A stretch of 64,000 bases of DNA from Desulfomicrobium sp. ZS1. GTDB taxonomy: Bacteria > Desulfobacterota > Desulfovibrionia > Desulfovibrionales > Desulfomicrobiaceae. A program made the translations under genes and the position numbers. The stretch spans positions 1,240,001 through 1,304,000 of the forward strand of contig NZ_CP100351.1 of NCBI RefSeq assembly GCF_024204645.1, read 5' to 3'. The notes beneath the pieces are model-generated. The model made no database searches. It was not told the DNA's origin and saw nothing but the letters and a program-made list of their open reading frames with translations. Positions 9,801 through 17,630 of the stretch are shown piece by piece (position 1 is the first letter of the stretch; each line of letters begins with the position of its first letter).

Positions 9801-11415
9801 GACGGTCACCGAGGATGACGGCGGTGGAGAAGTGCTCCGCTTCGCGTTCGCGGTCGATGGCCGGATTGGTGACCACGGCCACATTCTCTTTGAAATAATC
9901 GCTGACGTTGGACAGGCCCTCGGTGTCCATGCAGGCCAGCGGCCCCTGATGGCCCATGGAGCCGATGGGCCCCTTGCCCGTGGCCGCGACATGCCTGCGC
10001 ATGTCCTGATCGTACTTGTGCCAGCCGAAAGCGGCCAGCAGGGCGGTGGTGGCCGGGCACTCCCGGTCGTCGAACACGGGCCTGTCCTGGAAGAAGCGGC
10101 GCAGTTCGTGGCAGGCTCCTTCGGGACAGTTCAGGATGGATTCAGGAATCTCCCGGTGCAGGTTGCCTGCCAGCGGGGTCAGACGGCCCTGCTCGAAGAG
10201 GCGCAGCAGACGTTGCTGCACGGCGCAATAATCAAGCACCTCGCCGCGTTTGCCCGCGCCGGAGATGATGGCGATCTTTTCGCCCGGAGCCAGGGGGCGC
10301 GGATCGTGGATGGTGCTTTGCAGGTCGACCACGCCTTTTTCCGAGGACAGGAAATAGTCGTAGTCGCTCTCCCCGAACCACAGCGGGCGAAGCCCCAGGG
10401 CGTCGACGCTGCCCATGCACATGTCGCCGAAGCGCGAGACCACGGCCGCCGGGCCCTGCGCCGAAGGGGCGAAAAACCAGCGGTAGAAGCCGTACATGCG
10501 GCCAAGCTCGGCGGGCATGCGCTCGACTTCGTTGTGGATAGCCGGAAAGACCATTTCCAGGGCTTCCATGAACTCGAATCCGTGCAGGTGGATGAGTCCT
10601 TCAAGAATGCGGTTCAGATCCTGGGAGTCGCTACCGCCGGGCGTGGGGATGATGCCGAGCGCTCGGGCCGAGCTGCGCAGTTTCTCGATGGTGTTGATCT
10701 CGCCGTTGTGGCCCAGGAGGGAAAAGGGCTGGGCGCGTTCGGCCGTGGGCAGGGTGTTGGTGGAGTAGCGGCTGTGGCCGAGCGTGATGAGCGACTTGCT
10801 GTCCGGGTTCTGCAGGTCCGGATAGACCCGGATCAGAAGATCCGGCGTGCCGCGCAGCTTGTAGATGACGCTGTCCAGGCTGAGCGAACAGACATGCGTT
10901 TCGGGCATGCTCTGTTCCAGTTCCATCTGGATGTTGAAGAGGCGTTTGGCTCCCTCCTGCCTGGTCTCGTCGCGGACCAGACCGCAGATCTGCAGGAAGA
11001 GGGGCGCTTCGACCCGGGCCATGGGGCCAAGCTCGGCGGCGTGCATCTGGTCGTCCACTTCCAGCAGCGTTTCCGCGCCGGAAGCGGTCAGAATGGCGCG
11101 GATGCGGCCTTTAAGTTCATCGAGCCTGCCGTCCGGGGGCAGGAAAAAATGGCCGACGAAAAAGCCCCGGCTTTCGCTCAAGTGACGGCTCAGGCCCGCC
11201 GCCTGCAGCCGCTGTCCCCAGAGGGAGCGCGGGATGTCGGTCAGGATGCCGCAGCCGTCGCCTTCGCTGTTGATGTCGCCGGAGCGGTGGGCCATTTTTT
11301 TGAGGGCGTCGATGGTCTTGACGATGTTGGCGTGCGTGGCGCGGCCGCGTTTGTCCACGAAGGCGATGATGGCGCAGGCGTCGCGCTCTTCTACGAGCAG
11401 GTGTGGTCTATGCAT
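6856..11415 (-). CDS. gltB: Glutamate synthase large subunit
   Basis: A 1519-residue protein with the full large-subunit layout: class II glutamine amidotransferase with the N-terminal nucleophile Cys14 (DACAIIAF) after a 13-residue propeptide, central domain, FMN-binding synthase barrel, and C-terminal GXGXG helix (GSHGGEVCILKG region). The 3Fe-4S ligands appear as CISCEQCHLDVC. It makes two glutamates from glutamine and 2-oxoglutarate. ATG 11415 has GGGAG just upstream; the longer frame from 11457 adds a non-family sequence. No gltD small subunit is adjacent, so electrons must come from a subunit encoded elsewhere or from ferredoxin. Transcribed divergently from the HU-like gene. Confidence 0.95.
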   Translation of the reverse strand: MHRPHLLVEERDACAIIAFVDKRGRATHANIVKTIDALKKMAHRSGDINSEGDGCGILTDIPRSLWGQRLQAAGLSRHLSESRGFFVGHFFLPPDGRLDELKGRIRAILTASGAETLLEVDDQMHAAELGPMARVEAPLFLQICGLVRDETRQEGAKRLFNIQMELEQSMPETHVCSLSLDSVIYKLRGTPDLLIRVYPDLQNPDSKSLITLGHSRYSTNTLPTAERAQPFSLLGHNGEINTIEKLRSSARALGIIPTPGGSDSQDLNRILEGLIHLHGFEFMEALEMVFPAIHNEVERMPAELGRMYGFYRWFFAPSAQGPAAVVSRFGDMCMGSVDALGLRPLWFGESDYDYFLSSEKGVVDLQSTIHDPRPLAPGEKIAIISGAGKRGEVLDYCAVQQRLLRLFEQGRLTPLAGNLHREIPESILNCPEGACHELRRFFQDRPVFDDRECPATTALLAAFGWHKYDQDMRRHVAATGKGPIGSMGHQGPLACMDTEGLSNVSDYFKENVAVVTNPAIDREREAEHFSTAVILGDRPDNPDRPPVGLRLKTPILLGGEFTPALSSLDILAVCREHGTHTLEQVLDFFTAQQRDPSRMAILDATYVPDQGLAARLAELESEASQAVKAGAAILVLDDSECFVDGRVYIDPGLATARLHSAAEEGRIPRLPSLVVRSGAIRNLHDIMFVLGLGAAAVNPYMLWKQAYAQAESAEGLQRTLSNTLTALQTGVEKIMSTMGIHELCGYGRIFSSIGLKKELEEIFGCANFCSATSSGLGYAELEAQGRRRVALVREGLERKLQSDPKRNAKVGKILRSVAVGKTGYLQMAEGLAEVDRDNPVGLRHLLDIRTRDAAPLPLENVDISIGSHAMPLLICAMSFGSQGESSFRAYAEAARKVNIICMNGEGGEIPDMLGKYRENRGQQVASGRFGVSMELLNSANYLEIKVGQGAKPGEGGHLPGSKVTDMVAQARHCKPGIALISPSNHHDIYSIEDLCQIITELKTANPFARISVKIPVTSGVATIAVGVAKAGAHIVNISGFEGGTGAAREHAKKYVGLPVEIGVTQAHRGLVEAGLRHQVELWCDGGVRSGADVVKLICLGADRVGVGTVALMGVGCISCEQCHLDVCPRGISTQLRSVEEAHKRGLKLFKPLQGEVEAENLARLLRAFGDQIRHILAGLGEKRLSDLVGRTDLLVQARGHELTDLTDLLIPAPMDSVTSYCPVPRIVRRPLDNLTRLISDMALSTLGQECRFVQYKEENVRSVDRAVGTYLAGAMVRERSEGDRGKVDLLLTSSVPGNGLCAFNIDGIGTVVEGGGQDGIAKGSHGGEVCILKGVNILGQRVDGSVGKSLAYGALSGTVMVQNQADSRACVRMSGADAIFGGRITAPVRDDLGNIASRAHLKGFAFEYMTGGRAVVLGDPGPWMCAGMTGGVVYQCLYPEWNFGRENLERRFSSGAHVVIRGLDEDDAAQVRELLDKYARALKQSFQNDEAQIVQGLAEEAEKRFVKIVPGSGKGIKPE

Positions 11416-11517
11416 GACGGGTCTCCCGGGATTGACAAAACAACAATAATTCCCCATATCGTGATGTACGCTACGTTGCTATTTTAATAAATATTTCACA
11501 AGGCTTTGCGAGGATCT

Positions 11518-11547
11518 TTGCTTCATTGTCGGTTTTGTCTCCATAAT
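11518..11547 (+). promoter_or_regulatory. Predicted sigma-70 promoter of the HU-like gene
   Basis: TTGCTT (11518-11523), 18 bases, CATAAT (11542-11547), 27 bases before the start codon. It lies in the AT-rich spacer shared with divergent gltB. Confidence 0.45.
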
Positions 11548-11574
11548 GGTTCATATTAATGCGAGGTGATGTAT

Positions 11575-11880
11575 ATGGTAGCGGACGACGCCGAGATTCA
11601 TGTGGAAAAAGCTGACCTTATCGCGCGCCTCAAGATCGAAATGGGCTACTCCGATGAAGAGGCCGAACGCGTTGTGGACGCCATGATGGAAAGCATTACC
11701 GAGTCCTTGAGCAAGGGCGACAAGATCAACTTGCCGGGCATCGGAACAATGGCCGTGGTCGAGCGGAGTGTGCGCAAGGGCGAGGACCAGTCCACGGGAA
11801 GGGATATCAAATTTTCTCCCGGAAAACGTCTTAAAGATGCCCTCACTTCTCTTGATTTTATAACCAAAGGTTTGGAATAA
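11575..11880 (+). CDS. HU/IHF-family DNA-binding protein
   Basis: A 101-residue nucleoid-type protein: helix-turn-helix dimerisation region (VEKADLIARL, MGYSDEEAERVV), then the beta-arm region (KINLPGIGTMAVVERSVRKG) and a conserved end (FSPGKRLKDAL). It should bend DNA as a dimer. The arm lacks the usual RNPQTG-type sequence and has DQSTGRDIKF instead, so it is a divergent member. GAGGTG at 11563-11568 with six-base spacing points to ATG 11575; in-frame starts at 11566 and 11569 are too close to it. Confidence 0.85.
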   Translation: MVADDAEIHVEKADLIARLKIEMGYSDEEAERVVDAMMESITESLSKGDKINLPGIGTMAVVERSVRKGEDQSTGRDIKFSPGKRLKDALTSLDFITKGLE

Positions 11881-11903
11881 AAATATATTTTGTATGGTTC
11901 GAT

Positions 11904-11927
11904 CCGGCCTCTGGCCGGTTTTTTTTT
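11904..11927 (+). terminator. Intrinsic terminator after the HU-like gene
   Basis: CCGGCC-TCT-GGCCGG followed by nine T residues. Confidence 0.9.
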
Positions 11928-11988
11928 GCCTGGACTTACCCCCTGTCCTGGTTCATTTTTGCGCTGTCAGTCCTTTTCAGGAGGCTTC

Positions 11989-12918
11989 ATGAAGATTGCA
12001 AATTCCATGACCGATCTGGTCGGTAATACTCCTCTGGTTCGCTTGAATCGCATGGCTGTCGGCTGTGTGGCCGATGTCGTGGTCAAGCTCGAATTTTTCA
12101 ACCCGCTGTCTTCGATCAAGGACCGCATCGCGCTGAACATGATCGACGAGGCGGAACGCGGCGGCAGGCTTCGTCCCGGATCGGTCATTGTCGAGCCGAC
12201 CAGCGGCAACACCGGCGTGGGCCTGGCTTTTGTCTGCGCCGTGCGCGGGTATCATCTCATCCTGACCATGCCCGAATCCATGAGCCTGGAGAGGCGCATG
12301 CTCCTCTCCGCCATGGGCGCCGAGCTGGTGCTTACCCCTGCGTCGGCGGGCATGGCCGGAGCCGTGGCCGAAGCGGAAAAGATCCTGACCTCCCTCGAAG
12401 ACGGCTTCATGCCGGGCCAGTTCGTCAATCCTGCCAATCCGGCCATGCATGAGCGGACCACGGCCGAAGAACTCTGGCACGACACCGACGGCCGTATCGA
12501 CGCCCTGGTCGCGGGCGTGGGCACGGGCGGGACCATCACCGGCGTGGCCCGCACCCTGAAACGCCGCAAGCCGGGTTTTCTGGGCGTGGCCGTGGAACCG
12601 GCGGCTTCACCGCTTTTGAGCGGCGGCAAGGCCGGGCCGCACAAGATCCAGGGCATTGGCGCCAATTTCATTCCCGAAGTGCTCGATCGTAACACCGTGG
12701 ACCGCATAATCACCGTTTCCAACGAGGACGCCATGATCACGGCCCGCCGGCTTGCCCGTGAAGAGGGTATCCTGTGCGGCATCTCCTCGGGCGCCAATGT
12801 CTGGGCGGCCCTGCAGATGGCCCGCGAACCGGAAATGAAGGGCAAGCTCATCGTCGCCATCATCTGCGACACGGGCGAACGTTACCTGTCCACTGAACTT
12901 TTTGCATCCAAGAGCTGA
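11989..12918 (+). CDS. cysK: Cysteine synthase A (O-acetylserine sulfhydrylase)
   Basis: A 309-residue PLP enzyme that makes cysteine from O-acetylserine and sulfide. The N-terminus [18 protein letters not shown] is typical. The PLP lysine is K44 in SSIKDR; the substrate loop TSGNTG and the phosphate-binding GTGGTITG are present. CAGGAGG precedes ATG 11989. The serine acetyltransferase gene starts two bases after the stop, so both steps of cysteine synthesis are co-transcribed. This is a natural route for sulfide assimilation in a sulfate reducer. Confidence 0.95.
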   Translation: MKIANSMTDLVGNTPLVRLNRMAVGCVADVVVKLEFFNPLSSIKDRIALNMIDEAERGGRLRPGSVIVEPTSGNTGVGLAFVCAVRGYHLILTMPESMSLERRMLLSAMGAELVLTPASAGMAGAVAEAEKILTSLEDGFMPGQFVNPANPAMHERTTAEELWHDTDGRIDALVAGVGTGGTITGVARTLKRRKPGFLGVAVEPAASPLLSGGKAGPHKIQGIGANFIPEVLDRNTVDRIITVSNEDAMITARRLAREEGILCGISSGANVWAALQMAREPEMKGKLIVAIICDTGERYLSTELFASKS

Positions 12919-12920
12919 AC

Positions 12921-13814
12921 ATGGCCAAATATTTGAAAGTCGACAATGTGCTGAGCGGCGTGGTGGAAAGCCTCTGCGCCCCGGAATCCTACAAGGGCGT
13001 CTATCACCAGCCATCCTTCGGATCGCCCATGCCGTCGGTGGAGCTCTTGTCGGAGATCGTGGAGCGGCTGCGCTCCGTGCTCTTTCCGGGCTTCTTCAAG
13101 GAATCCTTTATCACGCCGCAGAACATGGCCTATTTCGTCGGCTCCAAGCTGGAAAAGGTCCGCCGTGAATTGATTCAGCAGGTGGAGCGGGGTTTCTGCT
13201 TCGCCTGCGAGAAAGACGAGCATTCCTGTTCCGTGGAGTGCGAGGTGCGGGCGGAAAATCTCTGCAACGAATTTTTGCAGACCTTGCCGCGCATCCGTCA
13301 CATGCTGGCCACGGACGTGCAGGCCGCCTTTGCCGGAGACCCCGCGGCCAAGAATCCCGGCGAGACCATCTTCTGCTACCCGTCCATTCGGGCCGTGACC
13401 AATCATCGCATCGCCCACGAGCTCTATCTCCTGGGCGTGCCGCTGATTCCGCGCATCATCAGCGAGATGGCCCATTCGTCCACAGGCATCGACATCCATC
13501 CCGGCGCGACCATCGGCGAGTCCTTCTTCATCGATCACGGCACGGGCACGGTCATCGGCGAGACCTGCATCATCGGCAAGAACGTGCGCCTGTACCAGGG
13601 CGTGACCCTGGGGGCCAAGAGTTTCCCCAAGGGCGAAAACGGCCATCTGGTCAAGGGCATTGCCCGTCACCCCATTGTCGAGGACAACGCGACCATCTAC
13701 TCCGGGGCGACCATCCTTGGGCGCATCACCATCGGAGAGGGCGCGGTCATCGGCGGCAATGTCTGGGTCGTGGACGACGTGGCTCCGGGGAGCAAAGTGT
13801 ATCGCAATCTTTAA
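12921..13814 (+). CDS. cysE: Serine O-acetyltransferase
   Basis: A 297-residue hexapeptide-repeat acyltransferase that acetylates serine for CysK. The catalytic region reads SSTGIDIHPGATIGESFFIDHG, followed by left-handed helix repeats (TVIGETCIIGKNVRLYQGVTLGA). The N-terminal extension of about 140 residues, with a Cys-rich stretch (CFACEKDEHSC), matches the long SAT variant of many anaerobes. The C-terminus ends in GSKVYRNL and lacks the terminal Ile of CysK-binding tails, so formation of a cysteine-synthase complex is uncertain. Its start lies two bases after the cysK stop; a strong terminator follows. Confidence 0.93.
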   Translation: MAKYLKVDNVLSGVVESLCAPESYKGVYHQPSFGSPMPSVELLSEIVERLRSVLFPGFFKESFITPQNMAYFVGSKLEKVRRELIQQVERGFCFACEKDEHSCSVECEVRAENLCNEFLQTLPRIRHMLATDVQAAFAGDPAAKNPGETIFCYPSIRAVTNHRIAHELYLLGVPLIPRIISEMAHSSTGIDIHPGATIGESFFIDHGTGTVIGETCIIGKNVRLYQGVTLGAKSFPKGENGHLVKGIARHPIVEDNATIYSGATILGRITIGEGAVIGGNVWVVDDVAPGSKVYRNL

Positions 13815-13833
13815 CCAAGTTCTCTTGCCCGGC

Positions 13834-13867
13834 AAAAAACCGCATTCGCTCAGAGTGCGGTTTTTTT
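13834..13867 (+). terminator. Intrinsic terminator of the cysK-cysE unit
   Basis: An A-run, an ACCGCAYTC-type stem with a short loop, then GAGTGCGGT and seven T residues. Confidence 0.88.
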
Positions 13868-13932
13868 ATTCCCCGGCACCTGCGCTTGTGGACAAAGGCG
13901 GGAGGGCATAAGACACGGGGCCTGGAGGCCGC

Positions 13933-15084
13933 ATGATATATTCATTTTCCACCGCACGCGTGGTTTTCGGTATCGGCGCACGGGCTGGCGTGGCCACGCA
14001 CGCCGCGCATCTGGGCAAACATTGCCTGCTGGTGACCGGGAGCCGCGCCGCGCGCTGCGACTGGCTGCTGGAGAATTTACGGGAAGTGATGGATGAGGTT
14101 ACGAGCGTGGCCATCTCCGGCGAACCCGATACCGCGTTTATCTCCGCACAGGCTGAAGCCGCCAGGGGGGCTGGTTGCGATGTGGTTGTGGCCATCGGCG
14201 GCGGGAGCGTCATCGACGCGGGCAAGGCCCTGGCTGCGCTGGTCGCGAATACAGGCGACCTGTTCGATTATCTGGAGGTGGTCGGACGCGGCCTGCCGCT
14301 TGAGCATAATCCCCTGCCCATGATCGCGGTGCCGACCACGGCCGGGACCGGGGCCGAGGTCACGGCCAACGCCGTGCTGCTCTCGCCCGCGCACGGGGTC
14401 AAGGCCAGCCTGCGCGCGCCTGGTTTGATTCCTTCCCTGGCGGTCGTCGATCCCGAACTGGCCGTTTCATTGCCTCCGAGGCAGACCGCTGCTTCCGGCA
14501 TGGACGCCTTGACCCAGCTCATGGAGACTTTCGTGTCCCATGCGGCCAGCCCGCTGACCGATCCGCTTTGCCGCGACGGACTGACGCGAGCGGCGAGGTC
14601 GTTGCGCATCGCGGTGCAGGATGGCGCCGATCTGCGGGCGCGTTCGGACATGGCTCTGGCCGCCTTGTTTTCAGGCATGGCCCTGGCCAACGCGAAGCTC
14701 GGGGCCGTGCATGGCTTCGCCGCCCCGCTGGGGGCCATGCTCGGCGCGGCGCACGGTGAAATCTGCGCGGCCCTGCTGCCTCATGTCATGGAGGCCAATA
14801 TTAAGGTCCTGCTTGCCACCGATTCCAGTCACCCGGCCCTGGACCGCTACGCCGAGGTGGGCCATCTGCTGACCGGGGTTCGTGAGGCCCAGGCCGGGGT
14901 GGATTTCGTGCGTTCGTTGTGCGCGGATCTGGGCGTCAGAGGTTTGAAGGTGCTGGGGCTTGACGAGGGCCGTGTGGACGAGGCGGCCCGCAAGGCGGCC
15001 AAGGCGTCGAGCATGAAGGGAAATCCGGTGGTCCTGGACCATGAACGGCTTGTGTCCATTTTGCTTGGAGCCTTGGGAGAGTGA
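13933..15084 (+). CDS. Iron-containing alcohol dehydrogenase family protein with an altered metal site
   Basis: A 383-residue group III (Fe-ADH) oxidoreductase: N-terminal Rossmann-like half with GGGSVIDAGKA for NAD(P), then the helical metal domain. Of the four ligands known from FucO (Asp, His, His, His), Asp191 in GMDALTQ is present, the second His is Gln195, and the two later His residues (VHGFA and AAHGE, 14 apart) are present. Some subfamilies carry this Gln, so activity may persist with a changed metal preference. GGAGG lies before ATG 13933. The alcohol or aldehyde substrate cannot be assigned from the sequence. Confidence 0.88.
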   Translation: MIYSFSTARVVFGIGARAGVATHAAHLGKHCLLVTGSRAARCDWLLENLREVMDEVTSVAISGEPDTAFISAQAEAARGAGCDVVVAIGGGSVIDAGKALAALVANTGDLFDYLEVVGRGLPLEHNPLPMIAVPTTAGTGAEVTANAVLLSPAHGVKASLRAPGLIPSLAVVDPELAVSLPPRQTAASGMDALTQLMETFVSHAASPLTDPLCRDGLTRAARSLRIAVQDGADLRARSDMALAALFSGMALANAKLGAVHGFAAPLGAMLGAAHGEICAALLPHVMEANIKVLLATDSSHPALDRYAEVGHLLTGVREAQAGVDFVRSLCADLGVRGLKVLGLDEGRVDEAARKAAKASSMKGNPVVLDHERLVSILLGALGE

Positions 15085-15134
15085 CATGGCTGGCCGTGGC
15101 CGGGATGATGCCCCCGGTTGTCGCGACAAATGGA

Positions 15135-15175
15135 AACGGGGACCCGTGCGTGATGCCCGGATCCCCGTTGTTGTT
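15135..15175. terminator. Terminator between convergent adh-family and octahaem cytochrome genes
   Basis: AACGGGGA pairs with TCCCCGTT around a roughly 19-base interior that adds two C-G pairs; T-rich sequence follows on the + strand and TTTCC on the - strand. Confidence 0.65.
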
Positions 15176-15186
15176 TCATAAAGTCC

Positions 15187-16572
15187 TTACGGCTTGGTGC
15201 CGAAGATGATCGCCGGTTTGGTGGTGTCGCCGTTGGCGTTGGGGAAGTCCTTGAATATTTCGGCCTTGGTGTTCGTGGCGATGAGGTGTCGCGCCTCGGC
15301 CATGAAATTGTTGAAGCGGTGCTTGCACTCGTAGAAGCCATGCCACCACGTGTAGTCCGGGGCCATCATGGCTGTGCCCATGCGAGCCCGGCGGCCTTCG
15401 TGATGCCAAAGTTCGTAAAATTCGACCTCGAGCTTTTCGTCGAAGAAGCGGGTCTTGTCCAAAAGACCCTTGGCGTAGAGATCGTCAAGCATGGCCTTGG
15501 CGGGCTTGTAGTAGACCTCGTTGTATTCGGTCACGGATTTGTCGGTCTTGACGTAATGGGCGTCGACCCAGCTTCTGGCATGGCACTGCGTGCAGACCGT
15601 CTTCATCTTTTCCTGTTCGTCCTGCCAGTTGGTCTGGGCCGGGAAGGCCGCAAAATCCTGCGGGCGGACGGTCAGAGGGGCCTGCAATTCCCAGCCGAGG
15701 CGTTCGGTCACGTCATGCGTGCCGATGATGGAGCCTGAGCCGGACATGTGGCAAGCCGCGCAGCTTGGCGTCCGGTAATCTACGCCTGCAGTCCAGGTAC
15801 CGGGAGCGGAATCCCAGCGGTACTCATGCTTGTTGGTTTCGGTAATGGCACCGTGTTTGGACTCGGTATAGATTTCAATCTGCGGATGGTCGGGTCCCAG
15901 GTGGCACTGGCCGCAGGCCTCGGGCTTGCGAGCCTCGGACACGGAGAAGCGGTGCCGGGTGTGGCAGGAGGTGCAACTGCCCAGGGAGCCGTCCATGTTC
16001 ACGCGGCCCACGCCCACGTTGGGCCAGGTCGCCGCGTCCAGATTGCCCTTGTCGTCCTTCTTCAGCACGGTGCCGTGACAGTAGTAGCATCCGGCCGTGC
16101 GCTCCCAATCACTGTTCATGCCGTTGTTGAGCCAGGGGTCGATCTTCCACATGATTTCGACGGTGTTGGCGTGCTTGCTTTTGGCGTACTGCTTGACCTC
16201 GTCGGGATGACAGCGCGAGCAGTCCTTGGGGGTCACGGCCGTGGCGATGGGCACGCGGTATTCCTGCTTGCCCCATGTGTTGTCGTCACGTTGGTACTGC
16301 TTGTAGTGCGGTTCGGACACATCGGCGTCATGCTCTTCGGCCTGGTGGCAGTCCAGACAGCCGATGTTGGCGCTGGCGTGCCTGCTATTGGCCCAGTCCG
16401 CGAAGAGGCCGGGTGTTTCGGTTTTGTGGCATTCGATGCAGGCCTTGGCTTGCTCGGACATGCCCCGCTCGATGCGGAACTCCTTGACCTTGGTCATGTC
16501 CGCTCCGGCCCCGCCTCCCAGGCCAAGCAGGAGGATCGTAACGAGGATACATAATACGCGGCGGTGTTTCAT
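15187..16572 (-). CDS. Octahaem c-type cytochrome of the hydroxylamine oxidoreductase (HAO) family
   Basis: A 461-residue exported cytochrome. After a signal peptide (residues 1-24, ending GGGAGADM) there are exactly eight CxxCH sites: CIECH, CLDCH, CSRCH, CYYCH, CTSCH, CGQCH, CAACH and CTQCH. It ends with a long helical region bearing DYTWWHGFYECKHRF. Number, spacing and C-terminal helices fit the HAO/octahaem family. In nitrifiers HAO oxidises hydroxylamine; in Epsilonproteobacteria a related protein paired with a NrfH-like partner reduces nitrite or hydroxylamine. The tetrahaem partner lies directly upstream here, so a reductive role is more likely; this is inference. Whether the P460-type crosslinking tyrosine is present cannot be decided without alignment. 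AAGGAGGG precedes ATG 16572. Confidence 0.88.
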   Translation of the reverse strand: MKHRRVLCILVTILLLGLGGGAGADMTKVKEFRIERGMSEQAKACIECHKTETPGLFADWANSRHASANIGCLDCHQAEEHDADVSEPHYKQYQRDDNTWGKQEYRVPIATAVTPKDCSRCHPDEVKQYAKSKHANTVEIMWKIDPWLNNGMNSDWERTAGCYYCHGTVLKKDDKGNLDAATWPNVGVGRVNMDGSLGSCTSCHTRHRFSVSEARKPEACGQCHLGPDHPQIEIYTESKHGAITETNKHEYRWDSAPGTWTAGVDYRTPSCAACHMSGSGSIIGTHDVTERLGWELQAPLTVRPQDFAAFPAQTNWQDEQEKMKTVCTQCHARSWVDAHYVKTDKSVTEYNEVYYKPAKAMLDDLYAKGLLDKTRFFDEKLEVEFYELWHHEGRRARMGTAMMAPDYTWWHGFYECKHRFNNFMAEARHLIATNTKAEIFKDFPNANGDTTKPAIIFGTKP

Positions 16573-16607
16573 CTTTCCCTCCTTGAAATTGGTCGTATCG
16601 GTGAAAA

Positions 16608-17159
16608 TCATTTTTTGGCGACTAAATCCAGTCTGTGGTAGTCATAAATCTGCCTGTTGTTGTGCACCAGATCGTAGTGACATTCGACGCAACGTTTTTC
16701 CATGCCCGGCATCGGATAGAGCACCTGCTTGTGGGCCAGCATGGCTCCACGGTTGTGCGGCATGTTCTGGATATTGCGATGACATTTGAGACACTGATCG
16801 TTCTTGAATGATGCGTAGGCTTTTCTGCGGTTTTCGGCGTGATCGTAATCGTCTGGAGAGTCCATCATGAAGTGGGCGATGACGTCTTTGAGGCCGTGAG
16901 CCGTTTTCATATAGAAAAAATTGACCGTGTCGTGCGGAGCGGGGAGATGGCAATCCATGCAGTCCGCGACAAATCCCTGAAGATTGTTGACGTGGGTCGA
17001 GGATTTCCACGTGTCGTACGCCCATTGTATTTCATGACATGAGGCGCAGAACTGCGGCGTGCTCGTCCTGACCATGGTGTAGTAAGTCATGCTGAAGAGC
17101 GGAAAGGCAATGACGACGCCAAAAGCAATCAGGAGGGTCGGTTTCAGGTATTTTTTCAT
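16608..17159 (-). CDS. NapC/NirT/NrfH-type tetrahaem quinol dehydrogenase
   Basis: A 183-residue membrane-anchored cytochrome. One N-terminal membrane anchor (about residues 8-28) is followed by four CxxCH sites: CASCH, CMDCH, CLKCH and CVECH. This is the size and layout of NrfH-like proteins, which pass electrons from menaquinol to a periplasmic multihaem reductase. The octahaem gene starts 35 bases after this stop, so the two form one respiratory module. AGGGGAAG precedes ATG 17159. It is not nrfH itself, since no nrfA lies here; the HaoC-like role is inferred from the neighbour. Confidence 0.87.
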   Translation of the reverse strand: MKKYLKPTLLIAFGVVIAFPLFSMTYYTMVRTSTPQFCASCHEIQWAYDTWKSSTHVNNLQGFVADCMDCHLPAPHDTVNFFYMKTAHGLKDVIAHFMMDSPDDYDHAENRRKAYASFKNDQCLKCHRNIQNMPHNRGAMLAHKQVLYPMPGMEKRCVECHYDLVHNNRQIYDYHRLDLVAKK

Positions 17160-17630
17160 AGACTTCCCCTTGTGTTTCGATGGCCTCGGACCTGAAGTTC
17201 GTGCTTTTCGGCATCCATCGCTGCAAGCCGCGATGCGCATGACCAAAATGCCTAGTTCAGAATGCGTGCGCACGTTTCATGCGCATTCTTTTTTTGAGCC
17301 GGGCTGAATGATAGTGCAGACACAACTCTGTCAGTAGATGCGCAAAGAAATTATCTGTATTTTTTTAAAAAAAGAAAATGATATATATAAAATAATGTAT
17401 TAAATCAATATTTTGAATTTATTCAAGCTGTTTTTGTTCACAATATACAACGGATTTTTGGGAAGAATCAATGTTTTTCGCGTAATTTTTCGATAAAACT
17501 TTACGTTGAAGTCGGGAAGGGAAAGAAAAGCATGGCTGGAAGTGGCGAGTGGGTGCGTAGGGGTAGAAAGGATCGTGATGCGGTTGCGACGATCAGTTTT
17601 TCGCGGACGGTTTTTTTTCCGCCGCGCTTA
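17160..17630. other. 470-bp intergenic region, AT-rich core, no gene seen
   Basis: Holds the upstream region of the tetrahaem-octahaem operon and the 3' side of the potassium-channel gene. A hairpin-forming segment GAATGCG..TGCGCATTC followed by T residues lies at 17260-17297. Bases 17340-17510 are strikingly AT-rich compared with flanking genes. An interrupted GCGG-ACGG/CCG-CCGC stem lies near 17602-17627. I see no ORF with coding character. Confidence 0.6.
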
